A stretch of DNA of 64,000 nucleotides from JAWOLE01 sp963815655 (GTDB taxonomy: Bacteria > Acidobacteriota > Thermoanaerobaculia > UBA5066 > Gp7-AA6). Where the stretch lies: positions 2,108,001 to 2,172,000 of the forward strand of contig CAWFHK010000001.1 in assembly GCA_963815655.1 (NCBI GenBank), in the 5' to 3' direction. Under the pieces are notes generated by a model that was given only the letters and a program-made list of their open reading frames with translations, did no database searches and was not told the DNA's origin. The first letter of the stretch is position 1, and each line of letters opens with the position of its first letter. The position numbers and the translations under genes are program-made. This document shows positions 42,646-50,190 of this stretch, piece after piece.

Positions 42646-43830
42646 CTAGCTGCGCCCCGCCGACTTGCCGGCGAGGGCGATCGTGTTCAACGCGAACGCG
42701 TTGCCGGGCTCGATCTGGAGCGCCCGGCTGGCGTCGCTGATGGCGAGGTCCGTCTGGCCGAGCCGGCGGTACGCCTCCGCACGCGTCCGCAGCGCGAACC
42801 CGTCGCTCGGGTTCAGCTCGATCGCCTTGCTCGCGTCCCGCACGGCCTTCTCCAGCTGTCCGAGACCGCGGTACGCCTCCGCACGCGTCCGCAGCGCGAA
42901 CCCGTCGTTCGGATCGAGCTCGATCGCCTTGCCCGCGTCCCGCACGGCCTTCTCCAGCTGTCCGAGACCGCGGTACGCCTCCGCACGCGTCCGCAGCGCG
43001 AACGCGTCCTTCGGATCAAGCTCGATCACGGCGCTCGTGTCCTCGATCGCCTGCTGGAACCGGCCGAGGGCCCGGTAGGCTTCCGCGCGCGTGCGCAGCG
43101 CGAAGGCGTCCCTCGGTTCGAGCTTCAACACCGCCGTCGCGTCGGCGATCGCCTCCTCGAAGCGCCGGAGCCCACGGTACGCCTCCGCCCGCGTGCGCAA
43201 CGCGACGACGTCCTGCGGCTGCGCGGCGAGGGCGAGCGTCGCGGAGTCCACGGAATCCTTGAAGCGCTGGAGGAGGCGGAAGGCCTCGGCCCGGATCTCA
43301 TGGGCTCGCGGGTTGCCGGGATCCGCTTTCAGCGCCGCCTCGGCCCGCGCGAGGGCCTCGTCGAAGCGTTCGGCCGACAGGGCGTCCTCCGCCTCCCGCA
43401 GGGGCCCGGCCGCGGGCGCCGGGGCCTCGGCGCCGGCCGCCTCCGCCGCCGGGCGGGCCGCCGCCGGGACCGCGCCGGTCGCGCGCGGCGGCGCGGGAAG
43501 CTCGGCCGTTGCCTGGGCCGCCGGCGCGGCCGGCTGCTGCTTCATCGACTTCAGGTACTCGAAGTAATCCTTGTTGCCCCGGATGATCGCCGCGAGGTGC
43601 TCGAGGAACTCGACCGACGTGACGCCCGTGGCGATGATGAACACCGCGGCGAAGTACACGGCCGCGTTGTTCGCGAAGAGGGAGAGGGCCGTGATGAAGC
43701 TCACGCCCGCCACCTTGAAACAGAGGTCGCGCACGGACGCGAGGAGCGCGAGGAGGGCGAAGACGAAACCGACGGCCAGGGCCGCGGCCGCGGCGACCTC
43801 GAGGAACGTCTTGGGATCCGGCAAGTGCAC
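42646..43830 (-). CDS. Membrane-anchored TPR protein
   Basis: 394 aa. Two membrane helices near residues 10-35 and 50-75 are followed by an Ala/Pro linker and seven or eight TPRs. The central units share AFALRTRAEAYRGLG and DAFALRTRAEAYR in a strict 34-residue periodicity, close to identical in sequence. Such proteins scaffold envelope or secretion complexes, but nothing identifies the partners. The stop is 5 bp from the convergent decarboxylase stop. Confidence 0.82.
   Translation of the reverse strand: MHLPDPKTFLEVAAAAALAVGFVFALLALLASVRDLCFKVAGVSFITALSLFANNAAVYFAAVFIIATGVTSVEFLEHLAAIIRGNKDYFEYLKSMKQQPAAPAAQATAELPAPPRATGAVPAAARPAAEAAGAEAPAPAAGPLREAEDALSAERFDEALARAEAALKADPGNPRAHEIRAEAFRLLQRFKDSVDSATLALAAQPQDVVALRTRAEAYRGLRRFEEAIADATAVLKLEPRDAFALRTRAEAYRALGRFQQAIEDTSAVIELDPKDAFALRTRAEAYRGLGQLEKAVRDAGKAIELDPNDGFALRTRAEAYRGLGQLEKAVRDASKAIELNPSDGFALRTRAEAYRRLGQTDLAISDASRALQIEPGNAFALNTIALAGKSAGRS
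42788..43091 (-). repeat. 102-bp tandem repeat within TPR coding sequence
   Basis: About three 102-bp units that are highly similar at the DNA level (GGTACGCCTCCGCACGCGTC, CCTTCTCCAGCTGTCCGAG repeated in register). The first two copies differ at only a few bases. Confidence 0.85.
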
Positions 43831-43831
43831 G

Positions 43832-44242
43832 CTACACCGGCTGGGTGCACGCCCGGCAGCGCGTGGCGGCGGCCGGGAGGATCTCCTTGCACTGCGGGCA
43901 TTCCTTCGTTTCCGGAGCCTTTTCGCCGGGCTTGGGGAGGAAGACTTTCATGATCATGTAGATCACGAACGCGATGATCACGAAGTCCACGACCGACCCG
44001 AGCAGGTGGCCGTACGTGATGGCGGATTCGAAGGGCTTGCCCGTCTTCGGATCGAGCCCCGATCCCAGCACGATCCGGGCGTTGCGCCAGTCTCCGCCGG
44101 GCAGCATCCGGCCGATGATCGGGTTGATCAGGTCATCCACGATCGCCGTGACGACCTTCCCGATCGCGGCGCCGATGATGACGGCCACCGCGAGCGCGAG
44201 CGCGTTCTGTTTCAGCAGGAAATCCTTGAAATCTTTCAACAC
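43832..44242 (-). CDS. mscL: Large-conductance mechanosensitive channel with C-terminal zinc ribbon
   Basis: 136 aa from a GTG followed by TTG. LKDFKDFLLKQNALALAVAV and IIGAAIGKVVTAIVDDLINP form the cytoplasmic helix and pore-lining TM1; FVIIAFVIYMIMKVFLPKPG is TM2. After the membrane part come four Cys in CPQCKEILPAAATRCRAC, a zinc-ribbon-like knuckle. MscL releases solutes during hypo-osmotic shock; C-terminal knuckles of this type appear in several MscL lineages. The start follows the DinB-like gene by about 40 bp. Confidence 0.93.
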   Translation of the reverse strand: MLKDFKDFLLKQNALALAVAVIIGAAIGKVVTAIVDDLINPIIGRMLPGGDWRNARIVLGSGLDPKTGKPFESAITYGHLLGSVVDFVIIAFVIYMIMKVFLPKPGEKAPETKECPQCKEILPAAATRCRACTQPV

Positions 44243-44283
44243 GGCGACTCTCCCTTCCTTTTCCCGCGCGGACGGATGCCCGC

Positions 44284-44784
44284 TCAGCTCGGTTTCGTCT
44301 GCTCCGCGCGCCAGGCCTCGAGAGTGCGCTCGATCTGCCGCGCGTGTTTCTCCAGGTGCTCGGCGTAGGTCCTCAACCAGTCTTCCGCGGTGTAGCGGCC
44401 GGATTCGGAATGCGTGCCCTCCGAGGCCCACGCCTCCTCCGGCAACTGCCGCAGGAGATTGACGGTGTGGGCGCGCATGACGTCCACCGCCGCGAGAGCC
44501 AGCTCGACCCTCGCGGAGTGGTAGTCGAGCACTTCCGCCCAGCGGTCCTGGTTGAACCCCGGGATCGCCGGCTTTTCTTCCGCCACGAGATAGCGGATGC
44601 GCGCGGCCGCGTTCATCTCGGCGTCGGCGCAGTGGCAGACGACCTCGTAGACGGACCACTTCCCCGCCTCCGGCCGCCACTTCCACGCCTCGCGGGGAAC
44701 TTTCGCGAAGGCGTCGCGGAGCCGGGTCGGACCCTCTTCGTAGCGCTGGATCAGGGCCTGGCGCTCTTCGGCCGTGTAGCGCAT
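44284..44784 (-). CDS. DinB superfamily protein
   Basis: 166 aa preceded by GGAGG. GKWSVYEVVCHCADAEMNAA and AEHLEKHARQIERTLEAW carry the His residues expected of the DinB fold (metal site), with FNQDRWAEVLDYHSARVELA between. It is a different subfamily from the protein at 31774. Thiol-dependent transferase or hydrolase activity is possible for the family. Confidence 0.82.
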   Translation of the reverse strand: MRYTAEERQALIQRYEEGPTRLRDAFAKVPREAWKWRPEAGKWSVYEVVCHCADAEMNAAARIRYLVAEEKPAIPGFNQDRWAEVLDYHSARVELALAAVDVMRAHTVNLLRQLPEEAWASEGTHSESGRYTAEDWLRTYAEHLEKHARQIERTLEAWRAEQTKPS

Positions 44785-44919
44785 CGAGCCTCCTCGAATC
44801 GCGCGAGAGTGTACCGCGAACTCCCGGCGTCGGCTCCGGCCGGGGGAACGATCCCGGCCCCGGCCGCCGCCGTTGACACCCGGGGCCGGGAGATGAGGGA
44901 ATGGAACGACGATCCCCCG

Positions 44920-45906
44920 ATGCCGAAGACAATTGCCGCGGCCGCGTTCCTTCTCTCCCTGCTCGCCGGGCCCGCCTCCGGGCTCGGCCCCGAGCCGGAG
45001 CGCGAAAAGGGGCGGGAGTCCCGGAAAGACGAGATCGGCAAGCCGCTGGCGGAGCTGGCGGCGGGCAAGCGCGATCCGAGGACGCTGCGGATCGACGTGA
45101 TGTGGGTCGAGGGAGCCACCCGGGTTTCGGCCTCGCTCTACGGCAACGGCGTCGCCATCTGGAACGACCGCGCCCAGGTCCGGGTCTCCCGGGCCGACAT
45201 CCTGTCGATCGCGAGGGCCTTGAGGGACGCGGGTTTCGGCGCCATGCCTTCCGACTTCGGCGAAGAGGGGGACCTCTCGAGGATCCGCGGAAAGATGGAG
45301 GTCTCGATCGCCGGCAAGTCGAAGAGCGTCGTGCAGCTGGCCAGCGGAGAACAGTCGAAGGTGTTCTCCGCGCTGGCGTCCCGGATCCGCGATCTCGTGG
45401 GCAAACGGGAAAAGACGGGCGTGACCGCCTCGAGCCTCGACGACGCCCTCGGGAAACTCTCGACCGGCGCCCTCGCGCCGGAGGCGCTCCGCGTGATCGC
45501 GCTGCGCAAGACCGAGCGGCCGGGGCCGGACGCCGCGGCGCAGGGGTGGCTGCTTCAATGGGAGGGACGCCGGGTCCTCGCCCGTCCCGTCACGCGCCGG
45601 GGCTACGGAAGCCAGAAGCGGCTCGAGCTGTCGGACGCGGAAACGCGATCGCTCGCCGGCCGGCTCCGGGAGGGCGGCCTGGAGGCCCTCCCGACCAACC
45701 TCTACGCTTCCGACTACATGTCGCTCAAGATCGACGTGCTCCAGTGGTCGCGCGATTTCCTCGCGCGCCGTTCTCCCAACCTCACGCCCGAGACGCACGG
45801 CGAGCTGCAGAAGGCCTTCGACCGCGTCATCGAGGTCCTGGCGAAGCTCGAAGGCCGCGCCGAAAGAGAGGGGCGTCCGGAGGGAGGCGGATCGCCGGCC
45901 GATTGA
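44920..45906 (+). CDS. Secreted hypothetical protein
   Basis: 328 aa from ATG 44920, with a signal peptide (KTIAAAAFLLSLLAGPASGL). The mature protein has two similar alpha/beta parts: one around SVSASLYGNGVAIWNDRAQV-type strands and VSIAGKSKSVVQLASGEQSK, and a second around RRVLARPVTRRGYGSQKRLE with MSLKIDVLQWSRDFLAR. No Cys is seen. Upstream in-frame ATG 44893 is also possible. Family and function unknown. Confidence 0.65.
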   Translation: MPKTIAAAAFLLSLLAGPASGLGPEPEREKGRESRKDEIGKPLAELAAGKRDPRTLRIDVMWVEGATRVSASLYGNGVAIWNDRAQVRVSRADILSIARALRDAGFGAMPSDFGEEGDLSRIRGKMEVSIAGKSKSVVQLASGEQSKVFSALASRIRDLVGKREKTGVTASSLDDALGKLSTGALAPEALRVIALRKTERPGPDAAAQGWLLQWEGRRVLARPVTRRGYGSQKRLELSDAETRSLAGRLREGGLEALPTNLYASDYMSLKIDVLQWSRDFLARRSPNLTPETHGELQKAFDRVIEVLAKLEGRAEREGRPEGGGSPAD

Positions 45907-45925
45907 CCCGGATCGTCCGCTTCGG

Positions 45926-46240
45926 TCACCACTTCGTGCCGTCCAGAGACAGGACGGTCTTTCGGCCCACGACCTCGGCGCTGTGGCGCGTGCCGGCGGG
46001 CAGGTAAATCCGGTCGCCCGGTTTCAGGTCGTACGCCGCGCCGGCGACGGTGATCCGCAGGGTTCCTTCCAGCACGGCGTCGCATTTCTCCTGCGCATGC
46101 TCGTGCTCGGCGAAGACCGTTCCCTCGCGGTAGGCGTAGACGGCCACCTCGTATCCCTCCTGATCGAGGAGCCGCGCCATCCGCTTTTCGCTCAGGGGAC
46201 CGTCGGCGGCGTCCCACCGCTCGAGTCGAATCCCGGCCAT
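45926..46240 (-). CDS. Cupin-domain protein
   Basis: 104 aa. AEHEHAQEKCDAVLEGTLRI and LKPGDRIYLPAGTRHSAEVV are the two cupin motifs with the metal-binding His and Glu. Small stand-alone cupins act as dioxygenases, isomerases or sensors; no partner is indicated. It converges with the hypothetical gene at 44920. Confidence 0.88.
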   Translation of the reverse strand: MAGIRLERWDAADGPLSEKRMARLLDQEGYEVAVYAYREGTVFAEHEHAQEKCDAVLEGTLRITVAGAAYDLKPGDRIYLPAGTRHSAEVVGRKTVLSLDGTKW

Positions 46241-46254
46241 GCCGCCGCGAGTCT

Positions 46255-46290
46255 AGCCCGGATCGTTCACGGACGCCCCGGCCGAAACAG
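46255..46290. repeat. Dispersed repeat copy 1 (AGCCCGGAT...TTCACGGAC)
   Basis: AGCCCGGATCGTTCACGGAC then GCCCCGGCCGAAACAG. The same block recurs at 62547-62590 with three or four changes. It lies just upstream of the cupin gene. Confidence 0.7.
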
Positions 46291-46331
46291 GAAAGGCACG
46301 CCGGGTCCGGGAACGGTCAGAGCTCCGGCGA

Positions 46332-46916
46332 CTAGCCGGGCCGGGTGGGATCGAGCGTCGCGAGCAGGTCTCTCAGGTCGTTGGCGTGCTCCTCTTCGTT
46401 CTCCAGGATCTCTTCCATCATCCGGCGGGTGGTGACGTCGCGCTCTCCCAGGAACCGGACGATCTCGCTGTAGGACTCGATCGCGATCCTCTCGGCCACC
46501 AGGTCCTCGCGGATCATGTCCACGAGCGATTCCCCTTCGACGTATTCCGAATGGCTGCGCGAGGAGAGGCCGTCGGGACTGAAGTTAGGCTCTCCGCCGA
46601 GCTGCGTGATCCGCCCGGCGATGCGATCCGCGTGTCCCTGCTCCTCGGCGGCGTGCTGCTGGAACTCCTGGGCGACGGCGTTGGCGTGGATGCCGGTCGC
46701 CATGAAGTAGTGCCGCTTGTACCGCAGGACGCAGACGATCTCGGTGGCGAGGGCCTCGTTCAGGACGGCAATGACCTTGTCGCGGTCCGCCTCGTACCCG
46801 GCCGTGACGGCACCGTCGCCGATGTGCTGCCGGGCGCGCCGGCGCAGCTCCTCGACGTCGCTCAGGAAATCCCCGCGGGAAACGCTCTTCCGGGTGTTCT
46901 TCTTTTTCGGCGGCAT
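46332..46916 (-). CDS. Ferritin-like (bacterioferritin-type) protein
   Basis: 194 aa. LNEALATEIVCVLRYKRHYF, EFQQHAAEEQGHADRIAGRI, REDLVAERIAIESYSEIVRF and MMEEILENEEEHANDLRDLL supply the EExxH-type di-iron ligands over four helices. It resembles bacterioferritin/DPS-like iron-storage proteins, with a Lys-rich N-terminus (PPKKKNTRKSVSRG) that could bind DNA or nucleoid. It would detoxify iron and peroxide. Confidence 0.85.
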   Translation of the reverse strand: MPPKKKNTRKSVSRGDFLSDVEELRRRARQHIGDGAVTAGYEADRDKVIAVLNEALATEIVCVLRYKRHYFMATGIHANAVAQEFQQHAAEEQGHADRIAGRITQLGGEPNFSPDGLSSRSHSEYVEGESLVDMIREDLVAERIAIESYSEIVRFLGERDVTTRRMMEEILENEEEHANDLRDLLATLDPTRPG

Positions 46917-46930
46917 GCCCTCTCCTCTCG

Positions 46931-47026
46931 GTTCAGGTTTCAAGTACCAGGTTTCAGGGGGTTGCAAGAATCCGGCCTTTTCTCCGGTCCGGGTCTCCTG
47001 AAACCTGAATCCTGAAACCTGAAACC
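46931..47026. repeat. Inverted heptamer array (CCTGAAA family)
   Basis: Left: TTCAGGTTTCAAGTACCAGG then TTTCAGG. Right: CCTGAAACCTGAATCCTGAA then ACCTGAAACC. A hairpin with a roughly 45-bp loop, between the ferritin-like and RRM genes. Confidence 0.88.
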
Positions 47027-47077
47027 AAAAGAAAAAGGGGGGCCGAGCCCCCAAAGAGTGCGTCGCGATAGAGAGGA

Positions 47078-47383
47078 TCAGTAGCGGTCGCGGCCTCCGC
47101 CACCGTATCCGCCCCGGCCTCCGCCGCCGCCGCCGCCGCCCGTCTTGGGACGCGCCTCGTTGACCGTGAGCGCGCGGCCGCTGAACTCCTGCCCCGAGAG
47201 GGCCGAGATGGCGCTCTTGGCCTCGTTGTCGTCTGCGAACTCGACGAATCCAAAGCCCTTGGATCTTCCCGTCTCCCGGTCGGTGATCACGGCCACGGAC
47301 TCGACGTTGCCGTACTGAGAGAACAGGTTGCGAAGATCCTCTTCGCTGGTGGTGTAGGGAAGGTTGCCGACATACAGTTTCAT
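47078..47383 (-). CDS. RNA-binding protein with one RRM and Gly-rich tail
   Basis: 101 aa. KLYVGNLPYTTSEEDLRNLF contains RNP2 and SKGFGFVEFADDNEAKSAI contains RNP1. The tail is glycine-rich with RGG-like ends (GGGGRGGYGGGGRDRY). Bacterial single-RRM proteins of this kind are RNA chaperones, often cold-induced. The region upstream is the insertion sequence. Confidence 0.95.
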   Translation of the reverse strand: MKLYVGNLPYTTSEEDLRNLFSQYGNVESVAVITDRETGRSKGFGFVEFADDNEAKSAISALSGQEFSGRALTVNEARPKTGGGGGGGGRGGYGGGGRDRY

Positions 47384-47577
47384 CGAAACAGAATCCTCAT
47401 CCGGCGTTTGATCTCCCGGGCCCCGCCGCGCCGCTCGGTGGAACCCGACTTCCCGTGGGATTCGTCGGAATTCTGCGAGCGCGGAAAGCGTGCGAGAAAG
47501 GCGAGCGATACGAGAAGGCGGGTAGTTTACGCGATTCCTCCCACGAAAGCAACTCGCCGCATCGCGCCGCGCAGAAT

Positions 47578-48987
47578 GTAACCGGAGGGGGGATGGTCGC
47601 GCCATTTGAAAAGGTAACCCGGGGGGAAGATGTGGAAGGGAGGGTTACCGGATGGGCGGGCGATCGAAATGGGAGTATTTCCGGGAGATTTTCGGGCGTT
47701 ACCGAGGGGCTTCGAGGCAGGAGAAGGGGAAGATTCTGGAGGAGTTTTGTCGAGTCTGCGGGTACAACCGAAAGTACGCGATACGTAAGCTTTCGGGTCC
47801 ACCGCCTGGCGGGAAGCCGCGGGCGCGGCGCCGGGGGGTGCGTGGGCCGCACTACGGGTCGCAAGTGATTTCGATTCTGCGTGGGGTCTGGGAGGCGGCC
47901 GGGTATCCGTGGTCGGTGAGGTTGACGGGGATCGTGCCGGTATGGATGCCGTGGATTCGCCGACGTTTTCGTCCGAGTCCCGAGGTGGAGCGGCAGCTGC
48001 TCTCCATCAGCGCCCGGCAGATCGACCGGCGGCTGGCAGGGAGCAAGCGAAGTCTGAAGAGGCGCTTCTACGGACGGACCAAGCCGGGGACGCTTCTGAA
48101 GCATCACATTCCGATCCGCACGGATAACTGGGACGTGACCGTGCCAGGATTTGGCGAGGTGGATCTGGTCTCGCACTCTGGCAATAGCGGGGACGGGCGA
48201 TTCGCCTATTCGCTCAACTTCACCGACATCCACACGGCCTGGGTGGAGACGGAAGCGATCCTGGGCAAGGGTCAGGAGACCGTGCGGGAGGCTCTGGAAG
48301 AGATCCGAGGGCGGCTTCCTTTCCCACTCTCCGGCATCGACTCGGACAACGGTTCGGAGTTCATCAACGACTGCCTCTGGAGCTACTGCAAGGACCGCAG
48401 GATCCAGTTCACCCGGGGTCGCCCCTACAAGAAGGACGACAACGCCCACATCGAACAGAAGAACTGGACTCATGTGCGAAAGCTCATCGGCTGGGAGCGC
48501 TTCGATACCCAGAAGGCCGCCGCCGCGATCAATGGCCTCTACGGCAGAGAGTGGCGGCTGATGATGAATCTCTTCCAGCCCTCCGTGAAGCTGATGCGCA
48601 AAGTCCGCGTCGGCTCCCGCCTGACCCGCAAGTACGACAAGCCGCAGACGCCGCTAGATCGCCTGCTGGCTTGCGCCGAAGGCGACGCGGAAAAGCTCAA
48701 GACCCTCAGCGGGCTACGACAGTCCCTTGATCCCTTCGAGCTCGCCCGCGGGATCGATCGAAAACTCGAAAGAATCGATCGCCTCGCCAGCAGGTCCACG
48801 ATCTCTGTGCCGCCGAGTCAAAGAAAACTCGAAAACTTACCAGCCCATCTCCAGATCCGGCTTCCCAAACCAGCCAAACGCGAGAAACCTCTGGGCCCGA
48901 GTGAAAAGAAACGAAAACTCCGAATTGCTTAACCTTAACGCGCGGGGTTACCTTTTCCGATGTCTCGACGATCACCGCTCCGGTTAC
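47578..48987 (+). mobile_element. DDE insertion sequence, complete, 1.41 kb
   Basis: The left inverted repeat (47578-47620) reads GTAACCGGAGGGGGGATGGT ... TTTGAAAAGGTAACCC. The right one (48987-48945), reverse complemented, reads GTAACCGGAGCGGTGATCGT ... CATCGGAAAAGGTAACCC. They match over about 43 bp with roughly eight mismatches. Each end contains two GGTAACC-type boxes, about 35 bp apart. One transposase gene fills the interior. No target duplication is obvious to the eye. Confidence 0.88.
47652..48932 (+). CDS. IS transposase with integrase catalytic core
   Basis: 426 aa, intact. An N-terminal helix-turn-helix (ILEEFCRVCGYNRKYAIRKL) precedes the rve core, with the DDE residues in TVPGFGEVDLVSHSGNSGDG, FPLSGIDSDNGSEFINDCLW and DDNAHIEQKNWTHVRKLIGW. 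A C-terminal SKEKRKLRIA-like basic tail ends it. This resembles the integrase-type (rve) transposases annotated as ISNCY in many acidobacteria. Exact IS family is not certain by eye. Confidence 0.9.
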   Translation: MGGRSKWEYFREIFGRYRGASRQEKGKILEEFCRVCGYNRKYAIRKLSGPPPGGKPRARRRGVRGPHYGSQVISILRGVWEAAGYPWSVRLTGIVPVWMPWIRRRFRPSPEVERQLLSISARQIDRRLAGSKRSLKRRFYGRTKPGTLLKHHIPIRTDNWDVTVPGFGEVDLVSHSGNSGDGRFAYSLNFTDIHTAWVETEAILGKGQETVREALEEIRGRLPFPLSGIDSDNGSEFINDCLWSYCKDRRIQFTRGRPYKKDDNAHIEQKNWTHVRKLIGWERFDTQKAAAAINGLYGREWRLMMNLFQPSVKLMRKVRVGSRLTRKYDKPQTPLDRLLACAEGDAEKLKTLSGLRQSLDPFELARGIDRKLERIDRLASRSTISVPPSQRKLENLPAHLQIRLPKPAKREKPLGPSEKKRKLRIA

Positions 48988-49100
48988 CTTTTGGAATGGC
49001 TTGACAGGCCCGCTCCTGAGCCTCTTGCCGACACTCAAGTGACTGGGAGAGCGGGAGATGGGGAGACTGGGCGAGGGCTACCCCCAGCCTCCCAGTCCCC

Positions 49101-50081
49101 TCAAGAGGTCCTCAGATCGGTCAGGGCCTTGGCGACGAACTTCTTCGTCATCTCCTTTCGCCAGAGGAAGGAGAAATCGGTGTTGTCCATCGGCCGGGAA
49201 GGTCCCGCCGCCGCCTCGGCCGCCGCCTGGATCGCGTCCTCATCGAGCGGCCGGCCGCGCAGGAGGGCCTCCGACGCCGTCAGCCGGATCGGCGCCGACG
49301 CGACTCCTCCCAGCACCAGCCGCGCGTCCACGACGGCGCCCCCGTCCCGCCGGACCGCCGCGCCGACGGAGAGCACCGGGAAGTCGAAGGCGCCGCGGCG
49401 GCGCAGCTTCCTGTAGCTCGCCCGCCAGCCGTCCGGCCTGCCGAGCCGGATCTCCGTCAGGAGCTCCTCCGGGCGCTTGGTCAGATACGCGATGCCGTCG
49501 TTGCGGTAGAGGTCCTCGACGGCGATCTCCCGCTCCCCGTCGGGCGAGGCGAGGATGGCTCGCGCGTCGAGGGCGATCAGGACCGGGACGGAGTCCGCCG
49601 ACTGCACGGCGAGGCACTTGCGCGAGGCCGGCGCGACCCAGCAGACGTCTCCGTCCTTCTTCAGGCAAAACTGGATCGCCTGGCGCCACTCGTAGTTCTG
49701 GTCGTAGTAGTTGCAACGCGTGTCCAGGAGGACGTTGCCCCCGAGGGTCCCCATGTTGCGCAGCGGCGGCGTCGAGATCTCGGCGATCGCGCGCGCGAGG
49801 GCCGGGTAGTCGCGGCGAACGCGCGGGCGGCTTTCGACCGCGGAAAGCGGGACCGCCGACCCGATGGAGACCCCGTCCGCGCGCGGCCGCACGCGGGAGA
49901 GCGCAGAGATCCGCGACAGGCCGATGACGACCCCGGGCGTCTGCTGCCGCCGCTTCATGTTCGGGTACAGGTCCGTCCCCCCGGCGACGTAGGCGCTCTC
50001 CGGACCCGCGTCCGCCTTGATGCGCACGGCCTCCCGCACCGTCTTGGGCGCGTAGTACCGGAATTTCGGAAGGCGCATCAT
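49101..50081 (-). CDS. hcrB: FAD subunit of a 4-hydroxybenzoyl-CoA reductase-like molybdenum hydroxylase
   Basis: 326 aa. YVAGGTDLYPNMKRRQQTPG and GTLGGNVLLDTRCNYYDQ are the FAD-binding stretches of xanthine-oxidase-type subunit M. The insert that follows has four Cys (RCNYYD, QFCLKK, DVCWVA, RKCLAV). That 40-residue cluster-binding loop is the hallmark of HcrB of 4-hydroxybenzoyl-CoA reductase, which carries an extra [4Fe-4S] cluster. It is the third gene of a leftward hcrC-hcrA-hcrB-like operon. A generic xanthine dehydrogenase is less likely because of the loop. Confidence 0.82.
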   Translation of the reverse strand: MMRLPKFRYYAPKTVREAVRIKADAGPESAYVAGGTDLYPNMKRRQQTPGVVIGLSRISALSRVRPRADGVSIGSAVPLSAVESRPRVRRDYPALARAIAEISTPPLRNMGTLGGNVLLDTRCNYYDQNYEWRQAIQFCLKKDGDVCWVAPASRKCLAVQSADSVPVLIALDARAILASPDGEREIAVEDLYRNDGIAYLTKRPEELLTEIRLGRPDGWRASYRKLRRRGAFDFPVLSVGAAVRRDGGAVVDARLVLGGVASAPIRLTASEALLRGRPLDEDAIQAAAEAAAGPSRPMDNTDFSFLWRKEMTKKFVAKALTDLRTS

Positions 50082-50090
50082 GACGATGGA

Positions 50091-50190
50091 AATCGGGTGA
50101 TCGGGTGATCGGGTGATCGGGTGATCTCGACGAAAGATCGCGATCGCTTGCCGATCACCCGATGGCTCGATCGCGCGTTCACCCGATTCA
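50091..50190. repeat. Octamer array (GGGTGATC) with inverted copies
   Basis: Four direct units (AATCGGGTGATCGGGTGATC, GGGTGATCGGGTGATC) and, after about 40 bp, inverted units (CCGATCACCCGAT, CACCCGATTC). It fills the gap between the large and FAD subunit genes. Confidence 0.88.

Noticed and set aside
47540..47580. A promoter-like AT stretch or riboswitch upstream of the RRM gene
   Set aside because: No recognisable riboswitch core, and the insertion sequence starts here; only ordinary intergenic DNA could be supported.
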